A stretch of DNA of 64,000 nucleotides from Pseudomonas aylmerensis. Its GTDB lineage: Bacteria; Pseudomonadota; Gammaproteobacteria; Pseudomonadales; Pseudomonadaceae. Positions 55,802 through 64,000 of the stretch are shown piece by piece. Position numbers and translations under genes: made by a program. The stretch spans positions 21,146 to 85,145 of the forward strand of contig NZ_MAUE01000047.1 in NCBI RefSeq assembly GCF_001702265.1, written 5' to 3'. Every line of letters starts with the position of its first letter. Position 1 is the stretch's first letter. Below the pieces are notes generated by a model, which was not told the DNA's origin, ran no database searches, and was given only the letters and a program-made list of their open reading frames with translations.

Positions 55802-57700
55802 TTACAGGCCGAGCAGTGCCAGGCGCTCGCGCACCGATGCTTCGATGCCGGCCTCATCCAACCCGCACTCAGCGAGCATCTGCGCCGGCTTGGCATGTTC
55901 GACGTACACATCCGGCAAGCCCAGGTGCAACACCGACTTGAGGATGTTCTCGCGCGCCAGGAACTCGCTGACCGCCGCACCAGCGCCACCCATGATGGCG
56001 TTTTCTTCGACAGTCACCAGCAACTCATGGCTGCCGGCGATTTCGCGCACGAGGGCTTCATCCAGGGGTTTGACGAAGCGCATGTCGACCACGGTCGCGT
56101 CGATTTTATCGGCGACTTTCAAGGCTTCGGCCAGCTGCACGCCGAACACCAGGAACGCAGTCTTGCTGCCTTGGCGACGCACGATGCCCTTGCCGATCTC
56201 GATAGGCTCGAGGTCTTTCTCGATCACCGCATTCGGGCCGTTGCCACGTGGGTAGCGCACGGCAGCCGGGCCGTTGTACAGGTGGCCGGTGCTGAGCATC
56301 TTGCGCAATTCGTTTTCGTCGCTCGGTGTCATCACCAGCATGCCGGGGATGCAGCGCAGGTAGGACAGATCGAAGCTGCCGGCGTGCGTCGGGCCGTCTT
56401 CGCCGACCAAACCGGCGCGGTCGATGGCGAACAGCACGTCGAGGTTCTGCACCGCCACATCGTGGACCAGTTGATCATAGCCGCGTTGCAGGAAGGTGGA
56501 GTAGATCGCGACCACTGGCTTGGCGCCTTCACAGGCCATGCCGGCGGCGAAGGTCACCGCGTGCTGCTCGGCAATCGCCACGTCGAAGTAGCGCAGCGGG
56601 AAACGGTCGCTGAAGGCAACCAGGTCGGAGCCTTCCTTCATTGCCGGGGTAATGCCCACCAGGCGCGGGTCGGCGGCGGCCATGTCGCACAGCCATTCGC
56701 CGAACACACCGGAATACTTCGGCCCGCTGGCTTTTTTCGGCGCGGCAGCGGGTGCATCGACGGGTTCGAGCTTGGTGATCGCGTGGTAACCAATCGGGTC
56801 GACTTCCGCCGGGGCGAAACCCTTGCCCTTCTTGGTGACGATGTGCAGGAACTGCGGGCCCTTGAGGTCACGCATGTTGCGCAGCGTGGCGATCAGGGTC
56901 GGCAGGTCATGGCCGTCGATCGGGCCGATGTAGTTCCAGCCCAGCTCTTCGAACAGGGTGCCGGGGACCAGCATGCCCTTGGCATATTCTTCGGTACGGC
57001 GGGCAATTTCCCACGCGCCGGGCAGACGCGAGAGCACTTTCTTGCTGCCTTCGCGCATGCTGGCGTAAGTACGGCTGGAGAGGATCTTGGCCAGGTAGTT
57101 GGACAGGCCGCCGACATTGCGCGAGATCGACATGTCGTTGTCGTTGAGGATCACCAGCATGTTGGCGTCCACTTCCGGCGCGTGGTTCAGCGCCTCGAAG
57201 GCCATGCCGGCGGTCAACGCGCCGTCGCCGATCACGGCAATCGCCTTGCGGTCGCTGCCTTGCAGGCGGGCGGCAATGGCCATGCCCAGCGCTGCACTGA
57301 TCGAGGTGCTGGAGTGGCCGACGCCAAAGGTGTCGTACTCGCTCTCGGAGCGACGCGGGAAGGCCGCGATCCCGTCCTTCTGGCGCAGGGTGCCCATGCG
57401 CTCGCGACGGCCGGTAAGGATTTTATGCGGATACGCCTGGTGGCCCACGTCCCACACCAGCCGGTCGTCCGGGGTGTCGAACACGTAGTGCAACGCGATG
57501 GTCAGCTCGATGACGCCCAGGCCGGCACCGAAATGCCCACCGGTCTGGCCGACCGTGTAGAGCAATTCCAGGCGCAGTTCATCGGCCAGGGTTTCCAGCT
57601 CGGCTTCACCCAGTCGACGCAGGCCGGCCGGCGTGGCAGCACGGTCGAGCAGGGGCGTGGACGGGCGCTTGCGGGGAATCTCTTGGAACGTCGTGGGCAT
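55802..57700 (-). CDS. dxs: 1-deoxy-D-xylulose-5-phosphate synthase
   Basis: Dxs makes DXP from pyruvate and glyceraldehyde 3-phosphate, feeding isoprenoid, thiamine and pyridoxal synthesis. The 632-residue protein has the thiamine diphosphate motif 'VIGDGALTAGMAFEALNHAP' (with Asn in 'VILNDNDMSIS') and the catalytic histidine in 'DVGHQAYPHK'. It also has the transketolase C-terminal domain with 'YLRCIPGMLVMTPSDENEL'. It lies downstream of ispA on the minus strand with a gap of 110 bases. Confidence 0.97.
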   Translation of the reverse strand: MPTTFQEIPRKRPSTPLLDRAATPAGLRRLGEAELETLADELRLELLYTVGQTGGHFGAGLGVIELTIALHYVFDTPDDRLVWDVGHQAYPHKILTGRRERMGTLRQKDGIAAFPRRSESEYDTFGVGHSSTSISAALGMAIAARLQGSDRKAIAVIGDGALTAGMAFEALNHAPEVDANMLVILNDNDMSISRNVGGLSNYLAKILSSRTYASMREGSKKVLSRLPGAWEIARRTEEYAKGMLVPGTLFEELGWNYIGPIDGHDLPTLIATLRNMRDLKGPQFLHIVTKKGKGFAPAEVDPIGYHAITKLEPVDAPAAAPKKASGPKYSGVFGEWLCDMAAADPRLVGITPAMKEGSDLVAFSDRFPLRYFDVAIAEQHAVTFAAGMACEGAKPVVAIYSTFLQRGYDQLVHDVAVQNLDVLFAIDRAGLVGEDGPTHAGSFDLSYLRCIPGMLVMTPSDENELRKMLSTGHLYNGPAAVRYPRGNGPNAVIEKDLEPIEIGKGIVRRQGSKTAFLVFGVQLAEALKVADKIDATVVDMRFVKPLDEALVREIAGSHELLVTVEENAIMGGAGAAVSEFLARENILKSVLHLGLPDVYVEHAKPAQMLAECGLDEAGIEASVRERLALLGL

Positions 57701-57810
57701 CAGGCGAATCGTTATAGGTATAGAAGAGGCGGCAGTTTACCTCAAGCATCGCAAACTGCCCACGCAGAGCGCCGAACTTGGCTGATATGCGGCTGCAATA
57801 GCCGCCGTTA

Positions 57811-58698
57811 TCAGTGGCGGCGTTCGACGATATACCGCGCCAGGCCGCGCAGGGGCTCGGCCGCCGCGTCGAAAGGTCGCAGGGCGTCCAGGGCCTGGTC
57901 ACGCAGTTCCAGGGCATAGGCCTTGGCGGCTTCAAGGCCGAGCAACGCAGGATAAGTCGGTTTGTCCCGTGCGATATCCGCACCTTGGCGCTTGCCCAGG
58001 GTGGCGGTGTCACTTTCTACGTCGAGAATATCGTCCTGCACCTGGAACGCCAGGCCGATGGCCCGGGAATAGGTGGTCAGGGCCGCCAATTGCGCGGCTT
58101 CGGCACGCCCGCTGGCCAGGGCGCCGAGGTGCACGGCGGCTTCGATCAGTGCGCCGGTCTTGTGGCGATGCATGTGCTCGAGGGCTTGCTGGTCCAGCTT
58201 GAGGCTGACCGAGCCCATGTCGATCGCCTGCCCGCCTACCATGCCTGCCGGGCCTGCGGCGTGGGCCAGGGCGGTGACCATGCGCAACCGGATCTCGGCG
58301 TTGACGCTGCTCAGCGCCGGGTCCAGCAACGCGCTGAACGCCAGGCTCTGCAGGCCATCGCCGGCCAGGATCGCATAGGCTTCATCGAACGCTTTGTGGG
58401 TGGTCGGCTGGCCGCGACGCAGATCGTCGTCGTCCATCGCCGGCAAATCGTCATGCACCAGGGAATAGGCGTGAATCAGCTCCACCGCACAGGCCGCGCC
58501 ATTCGCCTCTTCGGCAGGCGCCCCCAGGGCTTCGCAGGCCGCGTAGGCCAGCAGCGGGCGCACACGCTTGCCGCCATTCATCACGCTGTAGCGCATGGCT
58601 TCATACAGGCGCGTCATTTCCGGGCTTGGCGCAACAAACAAGGGCTCCAGCGCCGCATTTACCCGGGCTTGGCTACTGGCCTGATACGCGTCGATCAT
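57811..58698 (-). CDS. ispA: Farnesyl diphosphate synthase
   Basis: IspA condenses isopentenyl diphosphate with dimethylallyl and geranyl diphosphates to farnesyl diphosphate. The 295-residue protein has the first aspartate-rich motif 'DDLPAMDDDDLRRGQ' (about residues 78-92) and the second 'DDILDVESD' (about 217-225). It overlaps xseB by four bases (ATGA) and precedes dxs in an xseB-ispA-dxs operon common in gamma-proteobacteria. Confidence 0.97.
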   Translation of the reverse strand: MIDAYQASSQARVNAALEPLFVAPSPEMTRLYEAMRYSVMNGGKRVRPLLAYAACEALGAPAEEANGAACAVELIHAYSLVHDDLPAMDDDDLRRGQPTTHKAFDEAYAILAGDGLQSLAFSALLDPALSSVNAEIRLRMVTALAHAAGPAGMVGGQAIDMGSVSLKLDQQALEHMHRHKTGALIEAAVHLGALASGRAEAAQLAALTTYSRAIGLAFQVQDDILDVESDTATLGKRQGADIARDKPTYPALLGLEAAKAYALELRDQALDALRPFDAAAEPLRGLARYIVERRH

Positions 58699-58937
58699 TC
58701 CGGCTGTTCCGCATCGAAAGGTTCTTCGGCCAACTCCCCGTCACGTTCCAGCAGCACCTGCACCTTCTGCTCCGCCTGCGCCAAGGCGCTCTGGCAGTCG
58801 CGGGTCAGGCCGATACCTTGCTCAAACGCCGTCAGCGAGTCTTCCAGCGACAGCTCGCCGTTCTCCAGACGCTCGACCAGGGTTTGCAGGTCGGCGAGGG
58901 ATTGTTCGAAATCGAGTGCAACTTTTTTGCGGGCCAT
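58695..58937 (-). CDS. xseB: Exodeoxyribonuclease VII small subunit
   Basis: XseB forms exonuclease VII with the large subunit XseA (encoded elsewhere) and degrades single-stranded DNA. The 80-residue protein starts 'MARKKVALDFEQSLADLQTL', and 'VERLENGELSLEDSLTAFEQ' is the family signature. It is the first gene of the xseB-ispA-dxs group. Upstream of it a Fic-family gene interrupts the usual synteny. Confidence 0.95.
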   Translation of the reverse strand: MARKKVALDFEQSLADLQTLVERLENGELSLEDSLTAFEQGIGLTRDCQSALAQAEQKVQVLLERDGELAEEPFDAEQPE

Positions 58938-59011
58938 GGCGGCTATTCCGGTAGACGGTAAACCGGCGCGACACTAGCAGACATGGGGATTCTGGGCAAA
59001 TGAGTGGGGTG

Positions 59012-60151
59012 TCACTCGCCCCCTGTATTGACCTGATAACGCGTGCTGCGGCCGCCTCCGGGGAGGCGGACCAGGCAGTTTTTTTCCAGCAGGTCCGCCA
59101 GGTGTCGCGTCGCTGTCGCCTTGGAGACCTTTGCCACCGCCTGGTACTGCGCCGCGCTGATGCCGTGCTCGAAGCCCTTCTCACCACTGTCGAGCAGGCG
59201 ATTGAGGACCTTGATCTGTTCAGCCGACAAAGGACGGTCGCGGTGTTGCTGCCAGAAACGACTTTTTTCCAGCACCCGGTCAATCCGCGCCATGGCCTGC
59301 TGCACGCTGCGTAACAGGGTTTTAAGGAACCACTCCAGCCAGGCAGTGATATCCAGGGAGGACTTCTGGCTGCATTCCAGCGCGTTGTAGTAGCCGGTGC
59401 GGTCTTCGAGGATGCTGGCTGACATGGCATAGAAACGGATGGCCTGGTGTTCACCCTGGGCCAGTGCCAAATCGGTGATAGCGCGTGTCAGGCGACCATT
59501 GCCGTCATCGAAGGGGTGCAGTGTGACAAACCAGAAGTGCGCGACGGCGGCGCGTACCAATGGGTCCAGTTCCGGCTGATCGCGGCTGGTTTCGAACCAC
59601 TCCAGGAAATCCGCCAGTGCCTGCTCCAGTCCCAGACGTGGCGGGGCCTCGAAATGCACGGTCGGCCGATCAAGCCGGCCCGACACCACTTGCATCGGCT
59701 CATCTCCCCTCAAGGATCCAATACTGAGCGTTCGAGCGGCATAGCTCGCTTCCGGGGCCGGGAACAATAAGTGATGCCAGTTCAGTAGGCGGGCGAGGGT
59801 AAACGGCTGGGTGAATTGTTGAGTGGCATCCATCATCAACTCGGCGAGGCCTTCGCTGCGGCGGCTTACCTGACCGTCTTCCATCGCTTCCAGGCCCATC
59901 CGCCTTGCCAGGGACGAGCGCACTGAGCCGACATTCAACTGCTCACCCTCAATCGCCGAGGACGTCAGGATATTTTGCAGCAGCGCATCCAGTTCATTCT
60001 GTGCGCTGACTGCCTGGCTGACGGAGCCGAGCATGCCCAACAGCTTGCCTTGGGCTTGTCCGCATTCGCGCAGTAAAGCCGCGAGGCGAGCGGGTTGCCA
60101 GTGGAAGTGAGGCCAGTCGGCGTGTTGCCAGATCCAGTACGGATGAGCCAT
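59012..60151 (-). CDS. Fic-family protein with N-terminal inhibitory motif and DUF4172 domain
   Basis: The 379-residue protein carries the Fic motif 'HPFDDGNGRLTR' (residues 212-223, catalytic His212), which transfers AMP from ATP to target proteins. An N-terminal DUF4172-like region ('YWIWQHADWPHF') leads to 'SSAIEGE' at about residues 64-70, the self-inhibitory (S/T)xxxE(G/N) type. A helix-turn-helix-like C terminus follows ('AQYQAVAKVSKATATRHLAD'). It stands alone between xseB and the RHS region. Targets are unknown; roles range from stress control to toxin-like activity. It may be accessory. Confidence 0.87.
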   Translation of the reverse strand: MAHPYWIWQHADWPHFHWQPARLAALLRECGQAQGKLLGMLGSVSQAVSAQNELDALLQNILTSSAIEGEQLNVGSVRSSLARRMGLEAMEDGQVSRRSEGLAELMMDATQQFTQPFTLARLLNWHHLLFPAPEASYAARTLSIGSLRGDEPMQVVSGRLDRPTVHFEAPPRLGLEQALADFLEWFETSRDQPELDPLVRAAVAHFWFVTLHPFDDGNGRLTRAITDLALAQGEHQAIRFYAMSASILEDRTGYYNALECSQKSSLDITAWLEWFLKTLLRSVQQAMARIDRVLEKSRFWQQHRDRPLSAEQIKVLNRLLDSGEKGFEHGISAAQYQAVAKVSKATATRHLADLLEKNCLVRLPGGGRSTRYQVNTGGE

Positions 60152-60429
60152 GGTGGAATGCCTGGGTGCGTGAGCCGAATAGAGAGGTTATTCAGCTCAT
60201 TTGGTGAGCCGATTGTGCTGCGGATTCGGCTCAGGGTCTAGTCTGGTGATCGGTGTTTTCTGTAGTTTTTGTGATGTGAAGTTTTGACTTATGCTTCTTG
60301 GAGCATATATCGATCAGCAACCAATAGAAGATTACATACCTGGCATCGCTCACCATAAAGCAGTAGCTTTCTCGTCCAACTAGGTTGATATTTTGTACGT
60401 ATAGAGTGTTTTAGAAACGGCAGCGCCAT
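60152..60429. other. AT-rich intergenic region between the Fic gene and the broken frame
   Basis: No supported gene is seen. The stretch is AT-richer than the core genome. A plus-strand reading frame of 30 codons starts at 60291 and ends at 60383; it has no ribosome binding site and is probably a chance frame or a gene remnant. 'atgct' and 'agcat' around 'tcttgg' (60291-60306) form a small inverted repeat. The region lies at the 3' side of the RHS module. Confidence 0.5.
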
Positions 60430-61008
60430 TCAATGCATGGGGCTTTGTAGTGTAGAGGGTTTTAATAGTGTGAAGTCGATATCTCCCTTAAATGAAATGC
60501 AAGCAATCCAATCTGGATTTCTCTGAAGAATATATGTATGTCGTGGTATTTTGGAGAAGACTCTGAGTGCTTCTTCTGGTTGTTGGATATTTATGCAATA
60601 CGCTTCGTCACAAACCGAATCACCCACAATAATTATCTTATTGTCGGCGATTTTTATTATTTTCCTGGCCAGTCGTGAGGTTGCCAAGTTCGGGAGGTTG
60701 TCCGCAAACTTAATGCTTTTGTGCAGTTTGTTTCAGGCAATCTTGCTTCCTGAAAAAGGTATGTTTTCATTAGGTTCTCTAACAATGGAAGCGTGGTCAT
60801 TTGTGGGTGGAATATCAAAGGCAATATTCTGGGATTTCAGCTCCGTAATTAGCTCGTAATCAAAATAGCTAATTTTTTTTGCGAACCTTCCAAGCAGATC
60901 GTAACGGTAAGTAGCGGTTTGCTCATTAGGAGTATTGATCAGTGTTTCATACGTTGGGTGGTCGCTAAAATTTGAATTTTTGATCTGGAAAGGCTGTTGC
61001 GTTTTCAA
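60430..61008 (-). pseudogene. AT-rich frame broken by an in-frame TGA, downstream of the RHS immunity gene
   Basis: One open frame of 192 codons runs from the TTG following the immunity-gene stop to 60430, interrupted by a single TGA at 60733-60735. Before it lie 91 residues containing 'TATYRYDLLGRFAKKI', similar to an RHS YD-repeat; after it, 100 residues including 'IIIVGDSVCDEAY' and 'NPDWIACISFKGDIDF'. The protein-like character continues across the stop in the same frame, which suggests a decayed gene, perhaps an old immunity or RHS tip. The initiation codon is weak. No function is assigned; a sequencing error at the TGA is possible. Confidence 0.55.
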
Positions 61009-61647
61009 TCATATCTTTTCAACGCTGTATCCTTCTGAAGTTACTATAAAAATAATCTCTCTGCTCGTGGTTGCTTTGAAGCAATAAGTTTCCGTATTTT
61101 GCAGAGGGGTAATGCATTTTGCGTCTTCTAAAAGCGTAGGGTCTCCTTCTTTAAAAAGGCCATCTGTTTCGGTTCCAATCGCGCTAATGCCTTTGAATGC
61201 TACGGGATTGTGAAAGGTGATTAGTAGAAGTTCATCTTGCTGGTTGGTAAAAACCATCAGTAATTCGTTACGCTTGCACGTTACTTGTTGAATGGTTCCC
61301 TTCGAGACTTCCGGTACTTCTGTTTCAGGTGTTTTTTTATTCAAGGGTTGATCGGGTTTCCAAAATTTCAAGTCGGAAAAATGTCTCTCTATATCATCCA
61401 GTTCGTCATCGCCGAGAGAGTCGTCAAAGTGTTGAGAAATTATCGTGCGTACCTTTGACAATCGTTGGGTAACGGCACAGTCATCGATAAAGTCAGTGGT
61501 CGCTTTGCGATACTCTTCCAGCGCGCCAGGTTTTTCAGCATAAAAGCTGCCCATTTTGTGTAGAGATATAAGTATGTATTCAATTTCTTTAAGGGCGTCA
61601 AGTGCTTCTTTTCCGGTAAGAACTATTTTTTGATTTTGCTCTAGCAT
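61009..61647 (-). CDS. Candidate immunity protein for the adjacent RHS toxin
   Basis: The 212-residue protein is acidic and soluble, with no signal peptide. An N-terminal helical part ('LTGKEALDALKEIEYILISL') precedes a beta-rich C-terminal half ('VTCKRNELLMVFTNQQDELL', 'REIIFIVTSEGYSVEKI'). I do not recognise a family. It starts with ATG overlapping the RHS stop by one base (TAATG) behind 'gaggaga', so it should be made together with the toxin. AT-rich composition like the toxin tip and unlike the RHS core suggests they travel together. Immunity is inferred from position. Confidence 0.6.
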   Translation of the reverse strand: MLEQNQKIVLTGKEALDALKEIEYILISLHKMGSFYAEKPGALEEYRKATTDFIDDCAVTQRLSKVRTIISQHFDDSLGDDELDDIERHFSDLKFWKPDQPLNKKTPETEVPEVSKGTIQQVTCKRNELLMVFTNQQDELLLITFHNPVAFKGISAIGTETDGLFKEGDPTLLEDAKCITPLQNTETYCFKATTSREIIFIVTSEGYSVEKI

Positions 61648-64000
61648 TACTTTCTCCTCGTAAAGGTAGGGTTGTTTAATGTCAGGTTACTTTTTACGGT
61701 TAGTTCCATGGTGCTGTATCTGGGGTTTTTTACCAGTTCTAATTGTGACTCAGGTACGTCCGTTTCAATGTAATCTCGGCCTTTGCTTTTGTCGATCTGA
61801 TATTTTTCCTGTGCATCTCTAGGACTTAGCACTTTGCTCTTTGCAGGTTCGAGATAGACTCTGTTGTTATCTTGGGCCAATATCACTCCTGTTTTTTCAA
61901 TTCCTTTTGAGCCTGCTCTGCTTGTGTAATGCCGTACTCTGACGGTGGTGTCTTGTTTTGACGCGGGAGCGGGGAGCGTTGGCTCGCCATTGTTAGCTTT
62001 TGCGTGCTTTGTTGGGCTCTCAGCGTTGTAGGATGGTTTACATCCATCCCCACCTGGGCAGACGCTCAGTCCCAGGGGATCCACCCACCCAGTAGGGTTG
62101 GGCGCGTACAAGTACGCATTGATCCCGCCGCCCAACTTCACCGGGTCCGGCGTCAGGTAGCGACCAACATCCGGATTGTAGTAGCGATGACGGTTGTAGT
62201 GCAGTCCGCTTTCCTGATCAAAGTACTGACCCTGAAAACGTAGCGGGTTGTCGATTGTGCCTTTGTCGAGTCGGCTGATCTGGCCGTAGGCGCGGTAATG
62301 CGCGGACCAGACGATGGCGCCGTCGGGGTCGGTGAGTTCCTGCGGCGTGCCAAGGTGGTCGAGTTGGTAATGATAGGGCTTGGTATCTTTTGGGCCGAAG
62401 CCTTCCAACAAAACCAGCGGGCGAAAGCTGTCCGGTTCATAGAGATAGCTGCGATGGCGATCCGCATGGTGCTCGGCAATCAGCCTGTCGCCTTGCCAGA
62501 AAAACTCCGTCGTTATGCCTTCAACGGTTTTGCTGATGCGTCGCCCAAACGGGTCATAGCGATAGCTGGCGGTTTGGCCGTTGGGTTGGGTGAGGCCTAT
62601 CAGCCGATGCTGGCAGTCGTAGCGGTATTCGGTGACGAGTTGATGGCCTTTGCCACGCCGCTCGCGGATGAGATTGCCGAAGGCGTCATAGTCGTAGTGG
62701 CGGTCGCCCTGGATCATCAGGCGGTTGCCGGCAACGATGTCGGGGCCGGGGCGGTCTTGCATGAGCAGGGTGCCGGCCGGGGTGTGGCCGAAGCGTTCCT
62801 GCAGGTCTTGGGAATGGTCGGCGCGGGTGAGGCGGCCTAGTGGGTCGTAGTGGTAGTGGTGTTCGCCTTTGCGGGTGTCGAGCAGGCGGGTGAGGTTGCC
62901 GGATTTGTCGTAGTCGTACTGGCGTTGGTAAAGGGTGTGCTGCTGTTGACTGACGGCATGAGCGTGCAGGCGCTGCTGGTCGTCGTAGTGGTAGTGGCTG
63001 ATCAACTGGCCTTGTTGGCGTTGGTGTTCCTGGCCGGCTTTGAATAGGTGAGCAGTAAGGACTTCACCGTTGAGTTCGACGGTGGATAGGTGGCCGCCCT
63101 TGGCGTGATTGAACCCCACGCGATTGTTGTCGGGCAGACGCAGGTATTGCAGCTGCCCGCAGGCATCGTAGCCATAGCGCAAGGTGCCCCAGCCCTGGTG
63201 TTCGGCGGTGAGGCGGTTTTGCGCATCGTATTCGTAGGCGAGCGCCCAGTGGCCATCGTCGACGCTAAGGAGGTTGCCTTGGCGGTCGTAGGCATAATCA
63301 ACGACGCTGGCATCGGGAAGTACTTTTCGTACGAGACGGCCAGCGTGATCTCGCTCATAACGGGTAACCAGCTGACTGCCATCGTCGCCGTGCTCGGTTT
63401 TTTCCTGCAGGTTGCCGTTGAGGTCGTAGGCATAAGCCGTCCGTTGGCCGTCAAAGCCGACTTCCTGCTGGATCAGGCCATTGAGGTGATAGTCGAGTGT
63501 GTAGGTCTCGCCGACCTCGTTTTCGATCTCGGTCAGCAACAGCCGCACGTTGTCGTAACGGTATTTAACCTGGCTGCCATCGGCATTGATGCGCCGACTG
63601 ATCAGGTGCAAGCCATCGGCGTATTCGTAGCGGGTGACATGCCCCAGCTCATCACGCTCGGAGGTGATCTTTCCGTAGGGGTTGTAGCTGTATTCCCGCG
63701 CCGCACCACCTGGCAACATGACACGAGTCAATCGGCCGACGCTGTCCCACTGATACTCGGTCAGCGCCCCATGCTCATCCTCACGCGCCACCTGCCGCCC
63801 GAGATCGTCATAGCGGTAGCGCTTGACGCCGCCATTTGGCAGTTGTTCTTCCAGCAGATGACCACGCTCATTCCACACCAGTCGATGGCAGCTGTTGTCG
63901 GGAAACCAGACCCCGGTCAGTTGTCCCTGCTTGTCGTAGCTGTAGTCCGTTACGTTGCCGTCGGGATCAGTCTTACGAACGATATCGCCCTGATCATTAC
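61647..64000 (-). CDS. RHS polymorphic toxin with HYD1-like ADP-ribosyltransferase tip (5' truncated by window edge)
   Basis: About 783 residues of an RHS protein are visible, open to the right edge; the N terminus with any secretion domain is outside. Many YD repeats ('YRYDDLGR', 'YEYDAQNRLTAEHQGW', 'YHYDPLGRLTRADHSQ') form the shell, ending in the conserved core 'PLRFQGQYFDQESGLHYNRH' and 'WVDPLGLS' (DPxGL at 62067-62081), the usual cut site. The tip beyond has 'RHYTSRAGSKGIE', 'RVYLEPAK' and 'DYIETDVPESQLE', as in HYD1-type ADP-ribosyltransferase toxins. Delivery by a type VI or other system is possible but not shown here. Confidence 0.85.
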   Translation of the reverse strand, partial: NDQGDIVRKTDPDGNVTDYSYDKQGQLTGVWFPDNSCHRLVWNERGHLLEEQLPNGGVKRYRYDDLGRQVAREDEHGALTEYQWDSVGRLTRVMLPGGAAREYSYNPYGKITSERDELGHVTRYEYADGLHLISRRINADGSQVKYRYDNVRLLLTEIENEVGETYTLDYHLNGLIQQEVGFDGQRTAYAYDLNGNLQEKTEHGDDGSQLVTRYERDHAGRLVRKVLPDASVVDYAYDRQGNLLSVDDGHWALAYEYDAQNRLTAEHQGWGTLRYGYDACGQLQYLRLPDNNRVGFNHAKGGHLSTVELNGEVLTAHLFKAGQEHQRQQGQLISHYHYDDQQRLHAHAVSQQQHTLYQRQYDYDKSGNLTRLLDTRKGEHHYHYDPLGRLTRADHSQDLQERFGHTPAGTLLMQDRPGPDIVAGNRLMIQGDRHYDYDAFGNLIRERRGKGHQLVTEYRYDCQHRLIGLTQPNGQTASYRYDPFGRRISKTVEGITTEFFWQGDRLIAEHHADRHRSYLYEPDSFRPLVLLEGFGPKDTKPYHYQLDHLGTPQELTDPDGAIVWSAHYRAYGQISRLDKGTIDNPLRFQGQYFDQESGLHYNRHRYYNPDVGRYLTPDPVKLGGGINAYLYAPNPTGWVDPLGLSVCPGGDGCKPSYNAESPTKHAKANNGEPTLPAPASKQDTTVRVRHYTSRAGSKGIEKTGVILAQDNNRVYLEPAKSKVLSPRDAQEKYQIDKSKGRDYIETDVPESQLELVKNPRYSTMELTVKSNLTLNNPTFTRRK

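Noticed and set aside
55895..57919. A 674-codon plus-strand frame over dxs
   Set aside because: Antisense shadow of dxs with its expected cofactor motifs.

Overview
The window is a contiguous stretch of a fluorescent Pseudomonas chromosome, most likely the P. fluorescens group. This rests on protein sequences, on gene order matching P. aeruginosa (as I recall it: r-protein cluster, katA, ferritin, uvrA, MFS, ssb; and later oprG, a Zur-linked ABC cluster, ybbN, nrdR, rib genes, nusB, thiL, ribA, dxs, ispA, xseB), and on many REP-type palindromes containing 'gggcttgc' or 'ggcaagcc'. No database search was possible.

Positions 1-12400 hold the S10 (3' part), spc and alpha ribosomal protein operons, from the 3' half of rplD to rplQ, with secY and rpoA. 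All run on the plus strand with short gaps. Two larger gaps, rpsN-rpsH and rpmJ-rpsM, each hold a terminator-like hairpin followed by a good sigma70-type promoter. The first also holds a second hairpin that could switch between ending transcription and hiding the rpsH ribosome binding site. A strong terminator closes the cluster.

Positions 12600-19740 carry catalase katA, a ferritin that lacks the bacterioferritin heme ligand, uvrA (minus strand) with a LexA-like box, a YajR-like MFS transporter, and ssb.

Positions 19740-37600 are more variable. They hold a LysR regulator divergent from tam, a cysteine hydrolase divergent from a GlxA-type regulator, a DUF3182 gene overlapping an alpha/beta hydrolase gene, a minus-strand DUF72-ybhP-clsB-ybhN lipid cluster, an AraJ/YdhP-type MFS transporter next to a tandemly amplified REP array, a YbiO-like MscS channel with a TTG start, and a giant Lhr-type helicase.

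Positions 37700-58940 hold a RmlD-like protein, OprG/OmpW, and a minus-strand cluster (His-rich DUF2796 protein, ABC ATPase, permease, DUF3299 protein) behind a Zur-like box. They continue with ybbN/cnoX, a methyltransferase, a YbaY lipoprotein, nrdR-ribD-ribE-ribBA-ribH-nusB-thiL, a periplasmic binding protein, ribA, a membrane protein, btuF, btuB, dxs, ispA and xseB. Riboflavin, isoprenoid/thiamine precursor and vitamin B12 functions are therefore grouped here.

Positions 59000-64000 are accessory. They hold a Fic-family AMPylase with its own inhibitory motif and the C-terminal part of a minus-strand RHS protein whose tip looks like a HYD1-type ADP-ribosyltransferase toxin. A coupled candidate immunity gene follows, then an AT-rich frame broken by in-frame TGA codons. 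The RHS gene runs off the right edge and rplD off the left edge.
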